DNA from: an uncultured Bacteroidales bacterium
Lineage (GTDB): Bacteria > Bacteroidota > Bacteroidia > Bacteroidales > Paludibacteraceae
Assembly: GCA_937891975.1 (NCBI GenBank)
Contig: CALAUA010000025.1
Span: 62,001 to 126,000 of the forward strand
DNA: 64,000 nt
Reading direction: 5' to 3'
Both the position numbers and the translations under genes were made by a program. Below are positions 26,248-35,046 of this stretch, in pieces (positions within the stretch are counted from its first letter, which is position 1; each line of letters opens with the position of its first letter). The notes below the pieces were generated by a model. That model searched no databases. It saw only the letters and a program-made list of their open reading frames with translations, and was not told the origin of the DNA.

Positions 26248-27282
26248 TTAATTATTATGTTTCTCCACTAGGTTCATCATATATTCGTTGATATCAATAA
26301 ATGTCTCATTGATATGCTGACGCAATTCTAGTTGTTTCTTCTCCGCTTCCTTTGCATCCACATCTAGATTCTTCACCCATGTAGCAAAGTCGGCGGTCTT
26401 TTGATTCTGCAGGTTTGCTACTTTGGCTGCTGCCGCATTAGCAGGCATATCGTAGCGTATGCCTAGGTAGTAGGCAGGTACGCCTAGCAGTGCAGCTTCG
26501 CGTGCCATGGAGTCGCCCGAGGAAACTAGTCCAGCGCTATAGTATATGAGCGAATGAATATCCTCGATGGGCTCTTGCAGCAAAATCCAGTCATTTGGGT
26601 ATAAATGGCGTTTGTCTTTTTCCTCTAAAGAGAATAGCACTTTCTTGTCTTTGGGTACAAGGTCTTGTATGCCTAATATCGCACCCGATGCTTGTCCCGC
26701 GTAGTTGACCGTGCCAACGCTTACTTCTCGCAGGAATACATATTCCTTAGGTTGCACCCCATATTTCTCCAGCACTTGTGGATTGGGTGTAAAGTATTTT
26801 GGTGCTAAATATGCCCATTCTTTTGTACAACGCAATATCACCGCCTTGGATGATAAAGGCTTATCAGATTCATAGATGCAAAAATGGCAGACATCATTAT
26901 ACTTGATTTTGTATTTATAATCTCTGGTTTGTGGATCATCTCCAAAAGAATAATTAGGAATTTTACCATTACATAGAACGGCAGTATGAAAGCCATTTGA
27001 AAAAGCAATATCTATCTTTTGCCTTCTTTTCCAGCTAATAATTTGTGGGATACGTAATAAATTTGCTTCTATAATTGCAGACAATTTCGTCATATGATGA
27101 TTTCCTACTACATCAACCACTATATTAGGAATTGTCCCTAATTCAGCTTTTACAATTTTAGGTAATTTCCCTCTATTCAACACCGTTACAAACACGTTGT
27201 AACCTCTACTAGAAAGCATTGTAATGATAGGTTTGTAAAAATTCAATTGCGGTATGTGCAATATATCTATCCAAATATTCAT
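26248..27282 (-). CDS. DUF354-type glycosyltransferase-like protein
   Basis: About 344 residues from ATG 27282; a TTG 18 bp upstream is possible. The opening NIWIDILHIPQLNFYKPIITML is the DUF354 signature, related to GT-B enzymes such as UDP-GlcNAc 2-epimerase and MurG. GGD(P)-like and late GDSMAREAALLGVPAY segments are consistent with a nucleotide-sugar fold. Probably a polysaccharide-assembly enzyme; exact reaction unknown. Confidence 0.85.
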   Translation of the reverse strand: MNIWIDILHIPQLNFYKPIITMLSSRGYNVFVTVLNRGKLPKIVKAELGTIPNIVVDVVGNHHMTKLSAIIEANLLRIPQIISWKRRQKIDIAFSNGFHTAVLCNGKIPNYSFGDDPQTRDYKYKIKYNDVCHFCIYESDKPLSSKAVILRCTKEWAYLAPKYFTPNPQVLEKYGVQPKEYVFLREVSVGTVNYAGQASGAILGIQDLVPKDKKVLFSLEEKDKRHLYPNDWILLQEPIEDIHSLIYYSAGLVSSGDSMAREAALLGVPAYYLGIRYDMPANAAAAKVANLQNQKTADFATWVKNLDVDAKEAEKKQLELRQHINETFIDINEYMMNLVEKHNN

Positions 27283-27311
27283 AGTTTTATTGCTATTCAA
27301 CTAAAATGTGA

Positions 27312-28319
27312 TTAATGTTTTAATTTATGATAAAATTTATATGCCAATTGTGCGCAATGATAGGTCAACGGACGATGGGAATACAGCATGCGTCCGTAAT
27401 CATATATCTCGCATCCGTATTTCATTTTATAATCTCGCACACCATACTCCACACCAGGTTCACCGCCTCCACCAAAATCAAACAATTGATATCCATTTCC
27501 TTGTGCCCATGCAATCACATTCCACATAAGGAAATCGTTGGGACGTTGTTTAAAATATGTTTCATCACTACCAGCAAACCAAGCATAAACCATCTCATTA
27601 TAGCACAAACGCAATTGTCCAGCGATCATCTTTCCATCAGATGCATAACAAGCAAAGAAGTGTGCATAATCCCCTAAAATAACCAATACTTTTTCAAACA
27701 TATCAAGATAGGATATTGGTACATGCTTACGAGCATAAGTTTGTCTTATCAAAGCTACAATATCTTGTATTTTTTCTATACTAGTTACTTGCCCAAAAGT
27801 CAAACCGTTTTTAATGGCCGTTTGCACATTGCGTTTACGCTCTTTATGCATTTGATGATACAATGTATCAACATCTTTATCAAGTGGTAGAACGATATTA
27901 TAATGTCCTTTGCGTATCCATTTTTTTGTCGCAAGATAGTTAAACATCTGTGTAGAATTGTATACTGGTCGAATCTCCGTGTAAATAGTTTTGACAGGTA
28001 TTAATTCCTTATAAGCTCCTAATAATGCTTCGATTATTTCCGGATTATTATCTTTCGCTAGTGGTCCGCCCATGATGATTGATCTACTAGTAATCCATGC
28101 CGCCAGCTTTCCCCCATTGGTCATCCATTGTGCGAGCAATATACCTTCTACTTCGCCATCGCATGTCGCGGCTACCACATATGGTTGTATATTAGCAGCA
28201 CATTGATACACAGCAAACATCTCTGGAGTTTGAAACACATTCCCTAGAGGATGATTCTTCACAAAGTTACTCCAACTCTGCTCATCAATTAGTTCGTATT
28301 TCGTTATGATCTCTCTCAT
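27312..28319 (-). CDS. FemAB-like/GNAT aminoacyl- or acyltransferase
   Basis: 335 residues. FemAB/peptidoglycan-bridge pattern: N-terminal W-S-x-F-V-x-x-H-P-x-G-x-x-F-Q-T (SWSNFVKNHPLGNVFQTPEM), two stacked GNAT-like halves and a late GNGYQLFDFGGGGEP segment. FemAB proteins transfer amino acids from aminoacyl-tRNA; many in polysaccharide loci attach acyl or amino-acid groups to sugars. A close paralogue is next upstream. Transferred group unknown. Confidence 0.85.
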   Translation of the reverse strand: MREIITKYELIDEQSWSNFVKNHPLGNVFQTPEMFAVYQCAANIQPYVVAATCDGEVEGILLAQWMTNGGKLAAWITSRSIIMGGPLAKDNNPEIIEALLGAYKELIPVKTIYTEIRPVYNSTQMFNYLATKKWIRKGHYNIVLPLDKDVDTLYHQMHKERKRNVQTAIKNGLTFGQVTSIEKIQDIVALIRQTYARKHVPISYLDMFEKVLVILGDYAHFFACYASDGKMIAGQLRLCYNEMVYAWFAGSDETYFKQRPNDFLMWNVIAWAQGNGYQLFDFGGGGEPGVEYGVRDYKMKYGCEIYDYGRMLYSHRPLTYHCAQLAYKFYHKLKH

Positions 28320-28325
28320 ACTATA

Positions 28326-29480
28326 TTAATATCTTTTCAACCATTTCACTCCCCATTCTCCAATCTTATATAGCAGTGGTTTGCGAATACAAAGAAACCT
28401 TCCATGCTCCACCAGTTCACCGCCAAACTCCATCTTAAAATCACGTACGCCGTATGGCACATCAGGTTTGCCTGCACCCATAAAATCGAATAGAGGCAGA
28501 GCGTTGGTCTTGGCATATTCGATAGCAGTATGCGTAGCCATCACAGATGGGGAGAGGTCGCGATACTCCTCATCCAATCCGCATACATACCACTCGTAGA
28601 TGGCTCTGCCATTGAGTATCGGGCACATCATTCCACCGATGATTTTGTCTTGATACTTCACTAGTAGGTATATCCCTACTCCACTGCGATAGAATTTCAG
28701 GAAGAACGCTTCACTCCATAGCGGTGTACGTATTTTCTGGCGATAAAGTTTACTGAGAATCTGATACCAATCACGTATCTCCTGCTCGGATAATGCCTCT
28801 ACGATCTCCGCGCCGTTTTTGACAGCACGCTTGAGTTCGCGCTGACGTCGCTCACTCATGGTGTGCGTAGCATTGCAATGCACATGAATATCATAGTGAG
28901 GCTGGTAAGCGAAGCCGTTGGTCTCGAACACGGATTTCCATTTCGAGTAGTCGTGGAAGTTCCTACTCTCAATGAAAATTGGTGTAGGGTGTAAGGTGTA
29001 GAGTGTAGAGGCTGGAGTATCAGCTTTGCTGTTTTCCACGCCTTTAAACTTTAAACCTTCAACTTTACACTGTGCGATAGCACTTAGCAGCGCACTCAGC
29101 GCTTCATCGCTGATATGCTCATCTAGAAGCGGACCACCAATGATAATAGATCGACAAGTAAAGTATTGTTTAATAGGATTGCGCTCACGCGTGATGTAGC
29201 CTACTATCACGCCTTTGAGCGTAGGTGTAGGGTGTAAGGTGTAAGGTGAAGAGGCTGGTGCATCTGCTTTGCCGTTTTCCTCGCCTTTACACTTTACACT
29301 TTCCGCTTTACACTCAACGTCCTCTACCACTCCTACAGCAAACGGTGTCATCTCATCGGGATTTGCCACATAGAACTCATACGCCTCTGGCGTTTGGAAC
29401 CATGTGGCATATGGCGAACTATCCACTAGCTCTTGCCAAGCGGTGGTGTTGATTTCAGGGTATGTGAGTATTTTAGTCAT
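28326..29480 (-). CDS. FemAB-like transferase with two repeat-encoded insertions
   Basis: 384 residues, a paralogue of the next gene (TTAWQELVDSSPYATWFQTPEAYEFY ... LPLFDFMGAGKPDVPYGVRDFKMEFGG). It is some 50 residues longer because of two in-frame mosaic repeats: one translates near VEDVECKAESVKCKGEE, the other near QCKVEGLKFKGVEN. Both insertions contain the same motif ENxKADxPAS-YTLHPTP, so they are copies of one element. They lie in loops of the first half and leave the family motifs intact. Probably functional. Confidence 0.85.
   Translation of the reverse strand: MTKILTYPEINTTAWQELVDSSPYATWFQTPEAYEFYVANPDEMTPFAVGVVEDVECKAESVKCKGEENGKADAPASSPYTLHPTPTLKGVIVGYITRERNPIKQYFTCRSIIIGGPLLDEHISDEALSALLSAIAQCKVEGLKFKGVENSKADTPASTLYTLHPTPIFIESRNFHDYSKWKSVFETNGFAYQPHYDIHVHCNATHTMSERRQRELKRAVKNGAEIVEALSEQEIRDWYQILSKLYRQKIRTPLWSEAFFLKFYRSGVGIYLLVKYQDKIIGGMMCPILNGRAIYEWYVCGLDEEYRDLSPSVMATHTAIEYAKTNALPLFDFMGAGKPDVPYGVRDFKMEFGGELVEHGRFLCIRKPLLYKIGEWGVKWLKRY
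28981..29071. repeat. Inverted-arm heptamer element inside FemAB-like gene (copy A)
   Basis: GTGTAGG-GTGTAAG-GTGTAGA-GTGTAGA arm, a ~33 bp core (GGCTGG ... CAGCTTTGCTG ... CACGCC), then TTTAAAC-TTTAAACC-TTTACAC in the opposite sense. Read in frame in the protein. Core shared with 29224-29315 and, more loosely, 32117-32222. Confidence 0.85.
29224..29315. repeat. Inverted-arm heptamer element inside FemAB-like gene (copy B)
   Basis: GTGTAGG-GTGTAAG-GTGTAAG-GTGAAGA arm, core GGCTGG ... CTGCTTTGCCG ... CTCGCC, then TTTACAC-TTTACAC-TTTCCGC-TTTACAC. Same architecture as copy A about 150 bp away; also in frame. Confidence 0.85.
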
Positions 29481-29489
29481 CTTTCTCTA

Positions 29490-29523
29490 AACACAAAATA
29501 GTAGCGAAGCGTTCACTAAACCG
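29490..29523. repeat. Mosaic repeat upstream of FemAB-like gene
   Basis: CTAAACACAAAATAGTAG-CGAAGCG-TTCACTAAAC: the CTAAACA/AGTAG/CGTTCACTAAAC grammar with a minimal core. Confidence 0.6.
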
Positions 29524-29580
29524 TATATACTATGTATGCTCACTCAGGTCATTCATAAAGTAACGGCGTTTACCGTTTTT

Positions 29581-30534
29581 TCATCTATTTTGAAACTCTA
29601 CGATTCGTTGATCTACAATCTTACCTGCCGAAACGGATAAAGCTTTATTTAACACATCATTATCTAAAGCCTCTATCAAATCGTCAATAAATCGACAAAC
29701 TACCTCACTAATGCATTTAGAGGTTGTCTTATAGAACAAAGAAGGTGTATGATCTACTACATAATGTGTAATGCCATCTACCACATAAGTTGGATTTTCT
29801 AGAGTTGTTGGGACACTCGTTTCAATTGCTCCGGCACGATCACAACTCACATCTATAATCATAGCACCTTTCTTCATACGTTTAAGATCTTCTCTATAGA
29901 TTATATGGTCCGTTCGTTTGGTATCCCAAAGCAATGCGTTGACTATCACATCGTACTCACCAAGTTCTTTATATAACAATTGTTCGGTATGTCTATCATA
30001 TACCACCACATCCGCTCCCATAAAATTCAATGTTCGTATCGCACCGCGCGCTACATTACCGCGACCAATTACAGCAACCTTAGTGTTATATGGAAATATT
30101 CCGTGCAGTAAATATGCATGACACAAAGCCGCTTCACCTGCTATCTCATTGTTTCTCCAAAACGAATGACGTCCTTGTTCAAACATATCTTCCCACGCAA
30201 TTGCCGTTAGATTTTGTTGAAGAATAACATCTGTAATATTCCTATTTTGTACAGCATGCACCCAACCGAATATTATTTGGTTTTGCAGAGTAGATAGGTA
30301 TTCTGCATCACCAATTTTAGGGTCACAAATAATATCTTGTTTTAGCACTTCCTCTCTCGTAGAGATATGCACGCCATACTGCTGATAATCACGATCTGAA
30401 TAACCAAGTACATCTCCATATCCTTTTTCGATATGGATATAGTCACAATTCTTAACTAGAGCCAAATCACTCGGTATAATCGCTCTTCTTTTTTCGTTTT
30501 CTTTGTGAGAGATTGGAAATCCTATTGTCTTCAT
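29581..30534 (-). CDS. N5-(carboxyethyl)ornithine synthase-like dehydrogenase
   Basis: 317 residues from ATG 30534, 4 bp after the upstream gene. Alanine-dehydrogenase/PNT fold: KTIGFPISHKENEKRRAI at the start (substrate-binding KE..RR) and NAD-binding VAVIGRGNVARGAIRTL. The WEDMF, GEAALCHAYL and YVVDHTPSLFYKTTS segments resemble N5-(carboxyethyl)ornithine synthase, which joins pyruvate to the side-chain amine of ornithine or lysine. Its place beside a CapK-like ligase and FemAB-like transferases suggests an opine-type amino acid on the polysaccharide (inference). Confidence 0.8.
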   Translation of the reverse strand: MKTIGFPISHKENEKRRAIIPSDLALVKNCDYIHIEKGYGDVLGYSDRDYQQYGVHISTREEVLKQDIICDPKIGDAEYLSTLQNQIIFGWVHAVQNRNITDVILQQNLTAIAWEDMFEQGRHSFWRNNEIAGEAALCHAYLLHGIFPYNTKVAVIGRGNVARGAIRTLNFMGADVVVYDRHTEQLLYKELGEYDVIVNALLWDTKRTDHIIYREDLKRMKKGAMIIDVSCDRAGAIETSVPTTLENPTYVVDGITHYVVDHTPSLFYKTTSKCISEVVCRFIDDLIEALDNDVLNKALSVSAGKIVDQRIVEFQNR

Positions 30535-30538
30535 AATT

Positions 30539-31939
30539 TTATTTTTCGTATTTATACTCCGATACACAATAATCTTCTTTTCCAGATGGCATTGTAGGTA
30601 TTTCATCTACAAACTCCAATGATACACTTGACCCAACAAAATGAGCAGTAAAATTGTCCACACAATATGCAAACTGTTTTTGATCTTCCTGTTTGTCCTT
30701 CAATTTCAATAAGATGCGGATATCTCCTTGCTCATCTTGACGAATCTGGAATTTGTCTATCTTATTATAGATTACACAATTCTCCTCATTGTGGTAATCA
30801 TTATTGCGATATAGCATAATTGGCAACATCGTAGGTGAAATCGGTACACCTTGTTTATTATATATTAATTTACCGACTCGTCCAATGACCTGCCCCAATA
30901 CACGCGACGCACGACCACATGTGCATTTTTCTGGTTTAATGTATGCCATATCTCCTACCTGATAACGTAAGAATGGAAATGCATAATTGCCCAAGTCTGT
31001 GGTTGTTACATAACCTATTTCGCCATCTTTCAGTACGTTACCATTTGTATCCGTTATTTCTATTACGCAACTCTCCTCCGATATGTGCAAGCCATCTTTT
31101 AACGTACATTCATGCGCATTCACACCACCATCACCAGCACCATACTCATCGTAGACAGGACATTGAAATACCCTCTCTATTATCTCTCTATACTCTGGCA
31201 TTAAGATCTCGCCTGTTGTAAGGATCACTTTAATAGGATGAATCGGAAGGTTATTCCGCTCTATATATCTCGCAAAAACAGCAAAAGACGAAGCATATCC
31301 TCTCAATGCTGATGGTTTATAATTCATATACGCATTATAGTGTTGCATTAATGCCGTGTCGTCTATCTTGGCACTACTGCGTTTCATATTGCGCATGATC
31401 ACGATATCGAATATATCTTTAGGTGTTAAAATCTTGCGTTTTTTCACCAAGGAATTTCCACCCAGTGTCATCATCTTTTCGCCTAAATGATAACCATACC
31501 ACTCCCATGCACGGAAGGATGATGCCCATGCCATATTCCAGGTCCCTACATCTTTTTTGAACTGCAGTGGCGTTCCAGTACTACCGCCAGTAGAGCCATT
31601 CTGATGTTTACGATGCTTAATATCCTTACTTATCAGATCGGCATAATTATCTCGTACCATTTGTTTAGTAAGGATAGGTAATTTTTGTAGGTCCTCTCGT
31701 GATTGTATATCAGATGGTTTTAAATTTAGCGAATCGAACAAACGCGTATAATACGGCACCTGCTCATAGCAATGCCGCACTAATGCTTGCAGACGTTGGT
31801 TTTGCAAAGTAATGAGATCCTCCTCACTTACCATGTCCATTCGATTCATCAAGTCCCATTCCTTTCGAATACCACGACCTGTGATCCTATCTGCTATAGG
31901 CAATAGGATTGTTTTGTTTATTTTAGAATATACACTCAT
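30539..31939 (-). CDS. CapK/PaaK-like adenylate-forming ligase
   Basis: 466 residues, ANL superfamily of the phenylacetate-CoA ligase/CapK type. QNGSTGGSTGTPLQFKKD is the P-loop-like motif; VYDEYGAGDGG and the VLGQVIGRVGKLI hinge region follow. CapK proteins occur in capsule loci and probably activate a carboxylate for transfer to a polysaccharide. ATGA overlap with the upstream GT4 gene and 4 bp gap to the carboxyethyl-ornithine-synthase-like gene indicate one translationally coupled set. Confidence 0.88.
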   Translation of the reverse strand: MSVYSKINKTILLPIADRITGRGIRKEWDLMNRMDMVSEEDLITLQNQRLQALVRHCYEQVPYYTRLFDSLNLKPSDIQSREDLQKLPILTKQMVRDNYADLISKDIKHRKHQNGSTGGSTGTPLQFKKDVGTWNMAWASSFRAWEWYGYHLGEKMMTLGGNSLVKKRKILTPKDIFDIVIMRNMKRSSAKIDDTALMQHYNAYMNYKPSALRGYASSFAVFARYIERNNLPIHPIKVILTTGEILMPEYREIIERVFQCPVYDEYGAGDGGVNAHECTLKDGLHISEESCVIEITDTNGNVLKDGEIGYVTTTDLGNYAFPFLRYQVGDMAYIKPEKCTCGRASRVLGQVIGRVGKLIYNKQGVPISPTMLPIMLYRNNDYHNEENCVIYNKIDKFQIRQDEQGDIRILLKLKDKQEDQKQFAYCVDNFTAHFVGSSVSLEFVDEIPTMPSGKEDYCVSEYKYEK

Positions 31940-33033
31940 AAGTCATACACATTTATCAATTGTTGTTTCACATTATTCCACGAATATTTCTGCACCTCTG
32001 CTTGGGCATTAGTGATTATCGTTTTCACTTCCACGGGATGCTCCAATGCCCACAGCATTTTTTCAGCCAATTCATCCGAATTATCACTCTCGAAGAGTAA
32101 GCCAGTGGCTTTGTTTGGGCGATGAGGCGATGAGGCGATGGGGCGAGAGGCGGTTGTTTCAGCTGCGCTGTTTTCGTCGTCTTTAACCTTTAACCTTTCG
32201 CCTTTAACCTCATTTATCATATACGGCACCCCACCTACTCGGCTGGATATTACCAACAATCCTGCATTCATCGCCTCCAATAGCGATACGGGCATATTGT
32301 CTGCCTTAGCAGCCGAAAGCATCACATCTGCATTAGCCAGATAGTCATAGATCTGCTGATTAGGCACTTGTCCAACGAAGGTCACTCCGGTAAGGTGACG
32401 CTCCTCAACCAATGCCTCCAACTCTTCTCGTTGGGATCCCCTCCCCAAAATATCCAATGTCGCCTCTGGATAGTGCTGAAGCACCTGCTCGTACGCGCGC
32501 AATATACAAGGTATATTATACAGCGGCTCCAGATGGCGAATACTAATGAACTTAGGTGCTATATCCGTATTGCGCTTTATTGGAGGTTGTAGCACTACGA
32601 TATTGGGTATCACCACGCATGGAATATCATATTGGTCGAAGATCTCCTTGAGGAATCCCGATAGTACCACTACGTGATCTGCTCTGCCCAACCATCGCTT
32701 GACAAAACCTATATGTTTGGCAAAATACTCTGCCGCACCCCCACCATGATAAGTAATGACGATGCGCTTGTTCCACAGCTTCCCCGCTATCACGCCCATC
32801 ACCGCTGGCACCATACCCCAATACGAGCAAGCATGAATATGTAGCACATCGTACTTTCTAGCGCTACATAATAGTTTAATCATTTGCCATACTCGGTTCA
32901 ACGGATTGCCTTTGGTGGAGAATATGTCTGCCTTTACGCCATCTTCTTGATTAAGATATGTCTGCAGCAAATCCACCTGGGCATTGATGCCCCCGATGCC
33001 GCGTTGGTAGTTGGATATGAGGAGGAGTTTCAT
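31936..33033 (-). CDS. Glycosyltransferase family 4 protein with repeat insertion
   Basis: 365 residues, GT-B fold. N-terminal LLISNYQRGIGGINAQVDLL, middle YHGGG and IPNIV, and the donor-site region LEAMNAGLLVISSRVGGVPYMI. Right after this motif comes an in-frame insertion (about KGERLKVKDDEN to HRPNKAT) encoded by a mosaic repeat, then GLLFESDNSDELAEKM, the normal continuation. Cytoplasmic-face sugar transfer in polysaccharide assembly; sugar unknown. Confidence 0.9.
   Translation of the reverse strand: MKLLLISNYQRGIGGINAQVDLLQTYLNQEDGVKADIFSTKGNPLNRVWQMIKLLCSARKYDVLHIHACSYWGMVPAVMGVIAGKLWNKRIVITYHGGGAAEYFAKHIGFVKRWLGRADHVVVLSGFLKEIFDQYDIPCVVIPNIVVLQPPIKRNTDIAPKFISIRHLEPLYNIPCILRAYEQVLQHYPEATLDILGRGSQREELEALVEERHLTGVTFVGQVPNQQIYDYLANADVMLSAAKADNMPVSLLEAMNAGLLVISSRVGGVPYMINEVKGERLKVKDDENSAAETTASRPIASSPHRPNKATGLLFESDNSDELAEKMLWALEHPVEVKTIITNAQAEVQKYSWNNVKQQLINVYDL
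32117..32222. repeat. In-frame mosaic element inside GT4 gene
   Basis: GGCGATG-AGGCGATG-AGGCGATGG arm (8-bp units), a core GGCGGTTGTTTCAGCTGCGC similar in layout to the FemAB-gene cores, then CTTTAAC-CTTTAAC-CTTTCGC-CTTTAAC. In frame with the glycosyltransferase. Confidence 0.8.
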
Positions 33034-33040
33034 ATATTTA

Positions 33041-33071
33041 GTGTAAAGTGTATGGTGTAAAGTGTAAAGGC
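33041..33071. repeat. Left heptamer arm beside four-helix-bundle gene
   Basis: GTGTAAA-GTGTATG-GTGTAAA-GTGTAAA-GGC. Inverted relative to the right arm at 33444-33493, with an 18 bp near-perfect inverted match (GTGTAAAGTGTAAAGGC). Confidence 0.85.
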
Positions 33072-33076
33072 AAGGA

Positions 33077-33439
33077 TTATTTCTCTTGGTACTTGTTCCT
33101 TAGAGAAGATAATTGTTTGCTTACACATACCACAAATTCTTCGATTATTTTATATTGTTCTACTGTGATATATCCTAATTCTATGGAAACATCTAACTGG
33201 CTATCTACCTCCATCAAGGATGCATACGCTATTTCAAGAAAATGTATTTTTTCTTTATTCGATGTTCTGCTTACTCCCTCTGCAAGATTGGACGTAACGG
33301 ATATAGCAGCTCGGCGTATTTGATTGCACAATGCAAACTTTTCCGTATCTGGAAAACTATCAAGCAACTTATAGACTGCCACTACAAATGCCTTTGCGTC
33401 TTGATATACATTCAAATTCTTATACGAGTATCTATTCAT
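33077..33439 (-). CDS. Four-helix bundle protein (S23/IVS-like)
   Basis: 120 residues, predicted all-helical. YKNLNVYQDAKAFVVAVYKL, QIRRAAISVTSNLAEGVSRT, FLEIAYASLMEVDSQLDVSIELGYIT are the hallmarks of the S23/TIGR02436 family. Family members occur in 23S rRNA intervening sequences and include the Avd accessory protein of diversity-generating retroelements; the biochemical role is mostly unknown. It is the only non-biosynthetic gene inside this operon and sits exactly between inverted heptamer arrays, which looks like an inserted unit. No reverse transcriptase is nearby. Confidence 0.9.
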   Translation of the reverse strand: MNRYSYKNLNVYQDAKAFVVAVYKLLDSFPDTEKFALCNQIRRAAISVTSNLAEGVSRTSNKEKIHFLEIAYASLMEVDSQLDVSIELGYITVEQYKIIEEFVVCVSKQLSSLRNKYQEK

Positions 33440-33443
33440 ATTC

Positions 33444-33493
33444 TTCGCCTTTACACTTTACACTTTACACCTTACACTTTACACCTTACACCA
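33444..33493. repeat. Right heptamer arm beside four-helix-bundle gene
   Basis: CGCC-TTTACAC-TTTACAC-TTTACACC-TTACAC-TTTACACC-TTACACC. Lies immediately upstream of the gene start and reaches the stop of the next membrane-protein gene. Confidence 0.85.
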
Positions 33494-33494
33494 A

Positions 33495-34958
33495 CTACAC
33501 CAATCCCCGTCCAGCCAATTTAATCCAGTTCCATGCCACGAATGCCACAAACATCAATACCAACCATACGTAATACCATCGCTTGATGATAGGTGCGCGC
33601 AATAGGGATATACCATATGCCATAAATAGTATCTCTAGCGGTAATGCCGGCATATGAAAGCGGTCAGCATGCGCAAAAGCAGAGAACACCAATATTAACA
33701 AATATGCTAATAAGAACGCTCCAGGTAGCACATGGTCACGCCATTTGTTCATATTTGGCAATATCGGGAATAGCAGTATAACCAGCGCTATGATACAGAA
33801 ATACGACATAATATTTTTTGTCACCATTCCACCATGTAACATACGTGATATTTCCTGTCCTTCCGTTTCCACCATTGTTGGGAACGGTAGGGTAAAAATC
33901 ATCGGCGCAAATACTGCCGCACCTGCATACTTAGCAAAACTCTGCGTTGTGACAATCTCCGACATACGTGCATCTTGGTTTTGGTCTTTTAACTCCCACA
34001 CTGCCTCCACCTCACTGAATATACGTCCTCCTGCAAAATATAGTACTGTCGCACCAAACACCAAAAGGAAGACTATTCGCTTACCCCAACTCATCACTCG
34101 TTTACTTGATAGAATCAGTGTTACTCCCAATGCAAATACAGCCGTCAATCCCAATACTGTTCGGAAGGTAAATAGCGATGCCATCAGCACGACGACGATG
34201 GCAATATTGCGAAAATTAAACTGCCGAGAATGCAGCAGATAATCTGCTCGTTCTAAGAAGAGTAAGGTCATAAAAATCATCTCAGTTTCCTTCAGGTGCA
34301 TACCACCGTATATCCAGAAATGCGACTCCAACATCATCAGTATGCCTGCTATCCGCCCCACTTGTTCACCAAAGTGACGTTTAGCTACTCTATAGAGCAG
34401 CAAACAAGATAGCGCCCCCCACAGACACTTCAGCAGTCGCGCTACAACAATGCTATCCCAACTCAGCAGATACACTAGTCCCAGATACATCGGATAACCC
34501 GCATCGGATACGCCCTGTCCTTGACCAAACTTATAATCCAAATAGGTCTGGAAATGTCCATCGCGTATTGTCTCTGCTATCCAAAGTGCCTCTTCGTGAT
34601 ATCCTGTAGCATCTGCCGCGTGGAACATAAACGGTTGTCCCGTCATCTCAGTATGGAACCAATAGAGGAAGAACATCACTATCACGCGTATCGCAAAAGC
34701 CCATCCAAAGAGGTTCTTTTCGAATGCCTTTGGCTTGAGCATTGCCCATGATTTGGTCAGTCGATTGGCAAAGTAGAAATATACACCTACCTCTACAATA
34801 CCGAACACCCACCAATACCATATCATAGCTTGGTTCATAAACACCACGCTACATGTAAGCAACGCCGCCACATAGGTCAGTATCGCATAATTTGATACCG
34901 ACTGCGGCACATATGGCAATGGTGCGATTTTAGATTTATATGTTGTTTGATTGGTCAT
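33495..34958 (-). CDS. GT39-like multi-pass membrane glycosyltransferase or polymerase
   Basis: 487 residues with about eleven hydrophobic segments. The first large loop after the first helices holds ADATGYHEEALWIAETIRDG, like the acidic catalytic loop of ArnT/PMT-type (GT-C) enzymes; then LLYRVAKRHFGEQVGRIAGI and a HLKETEMIF motif in a later helix. It may transfer a lipid-linked sugar at the periplasmic face or act as Wzy-like polymerase. Exact role unresolved. Confidence 0.75.
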   Translation of the reverse strand: MTNQTTYKSKIAPLPYVPQSVSNYAILTYVAALLTCSVVFMNQAMIWYWWVFGIVEVGVYFYFANRLTKSWAMLKPKAFEKNLFGWAFAIRVIVMFFLYWFHTEMTGQPFMFHAADATGYHEEALWIAETIRDGHFQTYLDYKFGQGQGVSDAGYPMYLGLVYLLSWDSIVVARLLKCLWGALSCLLLYRVAKRHFGEQVGRIAGILMMLESHFWIYGGMHLKETEMIFMTLLFLERADYLLHSRQFNFRNIAIVVVLMASLFTFRTVLGLTAVFALGVTLILSSKRVMSWGKRIVFLLVFGATVLYFAGGRIFSEVEAVWELKDQNQDARMSEIVTTQSFAKYAGAAVFAPMIFTLPFPTMVETEGQEISRMLHGGMVTKNIMSYFCIIALVILLFPILPNMNKWRDHVLPGAFLLAYLLILVFSAFAHADRFHMPALPLEILFMAYGISLLRAPIIKRWYYVWLVLMFVAFVAWNWIKLAGRGLV

Positions 34959-35046
34959 TATTCTATTCTCTGATTATTCTTTCTCATTTGTACTTTTTAC
35001 CACACTGAACTTGTCCTTCAATCTTAGGAAGGGCATCTCTAAATAT

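Noticed and set aside
29560..29577. Stem AACGG ... CCGTT followed by T on the plus strand
   Set aside because: All genes here run on the minus strand and there is no U run on that strand; too weak to call a terminator.
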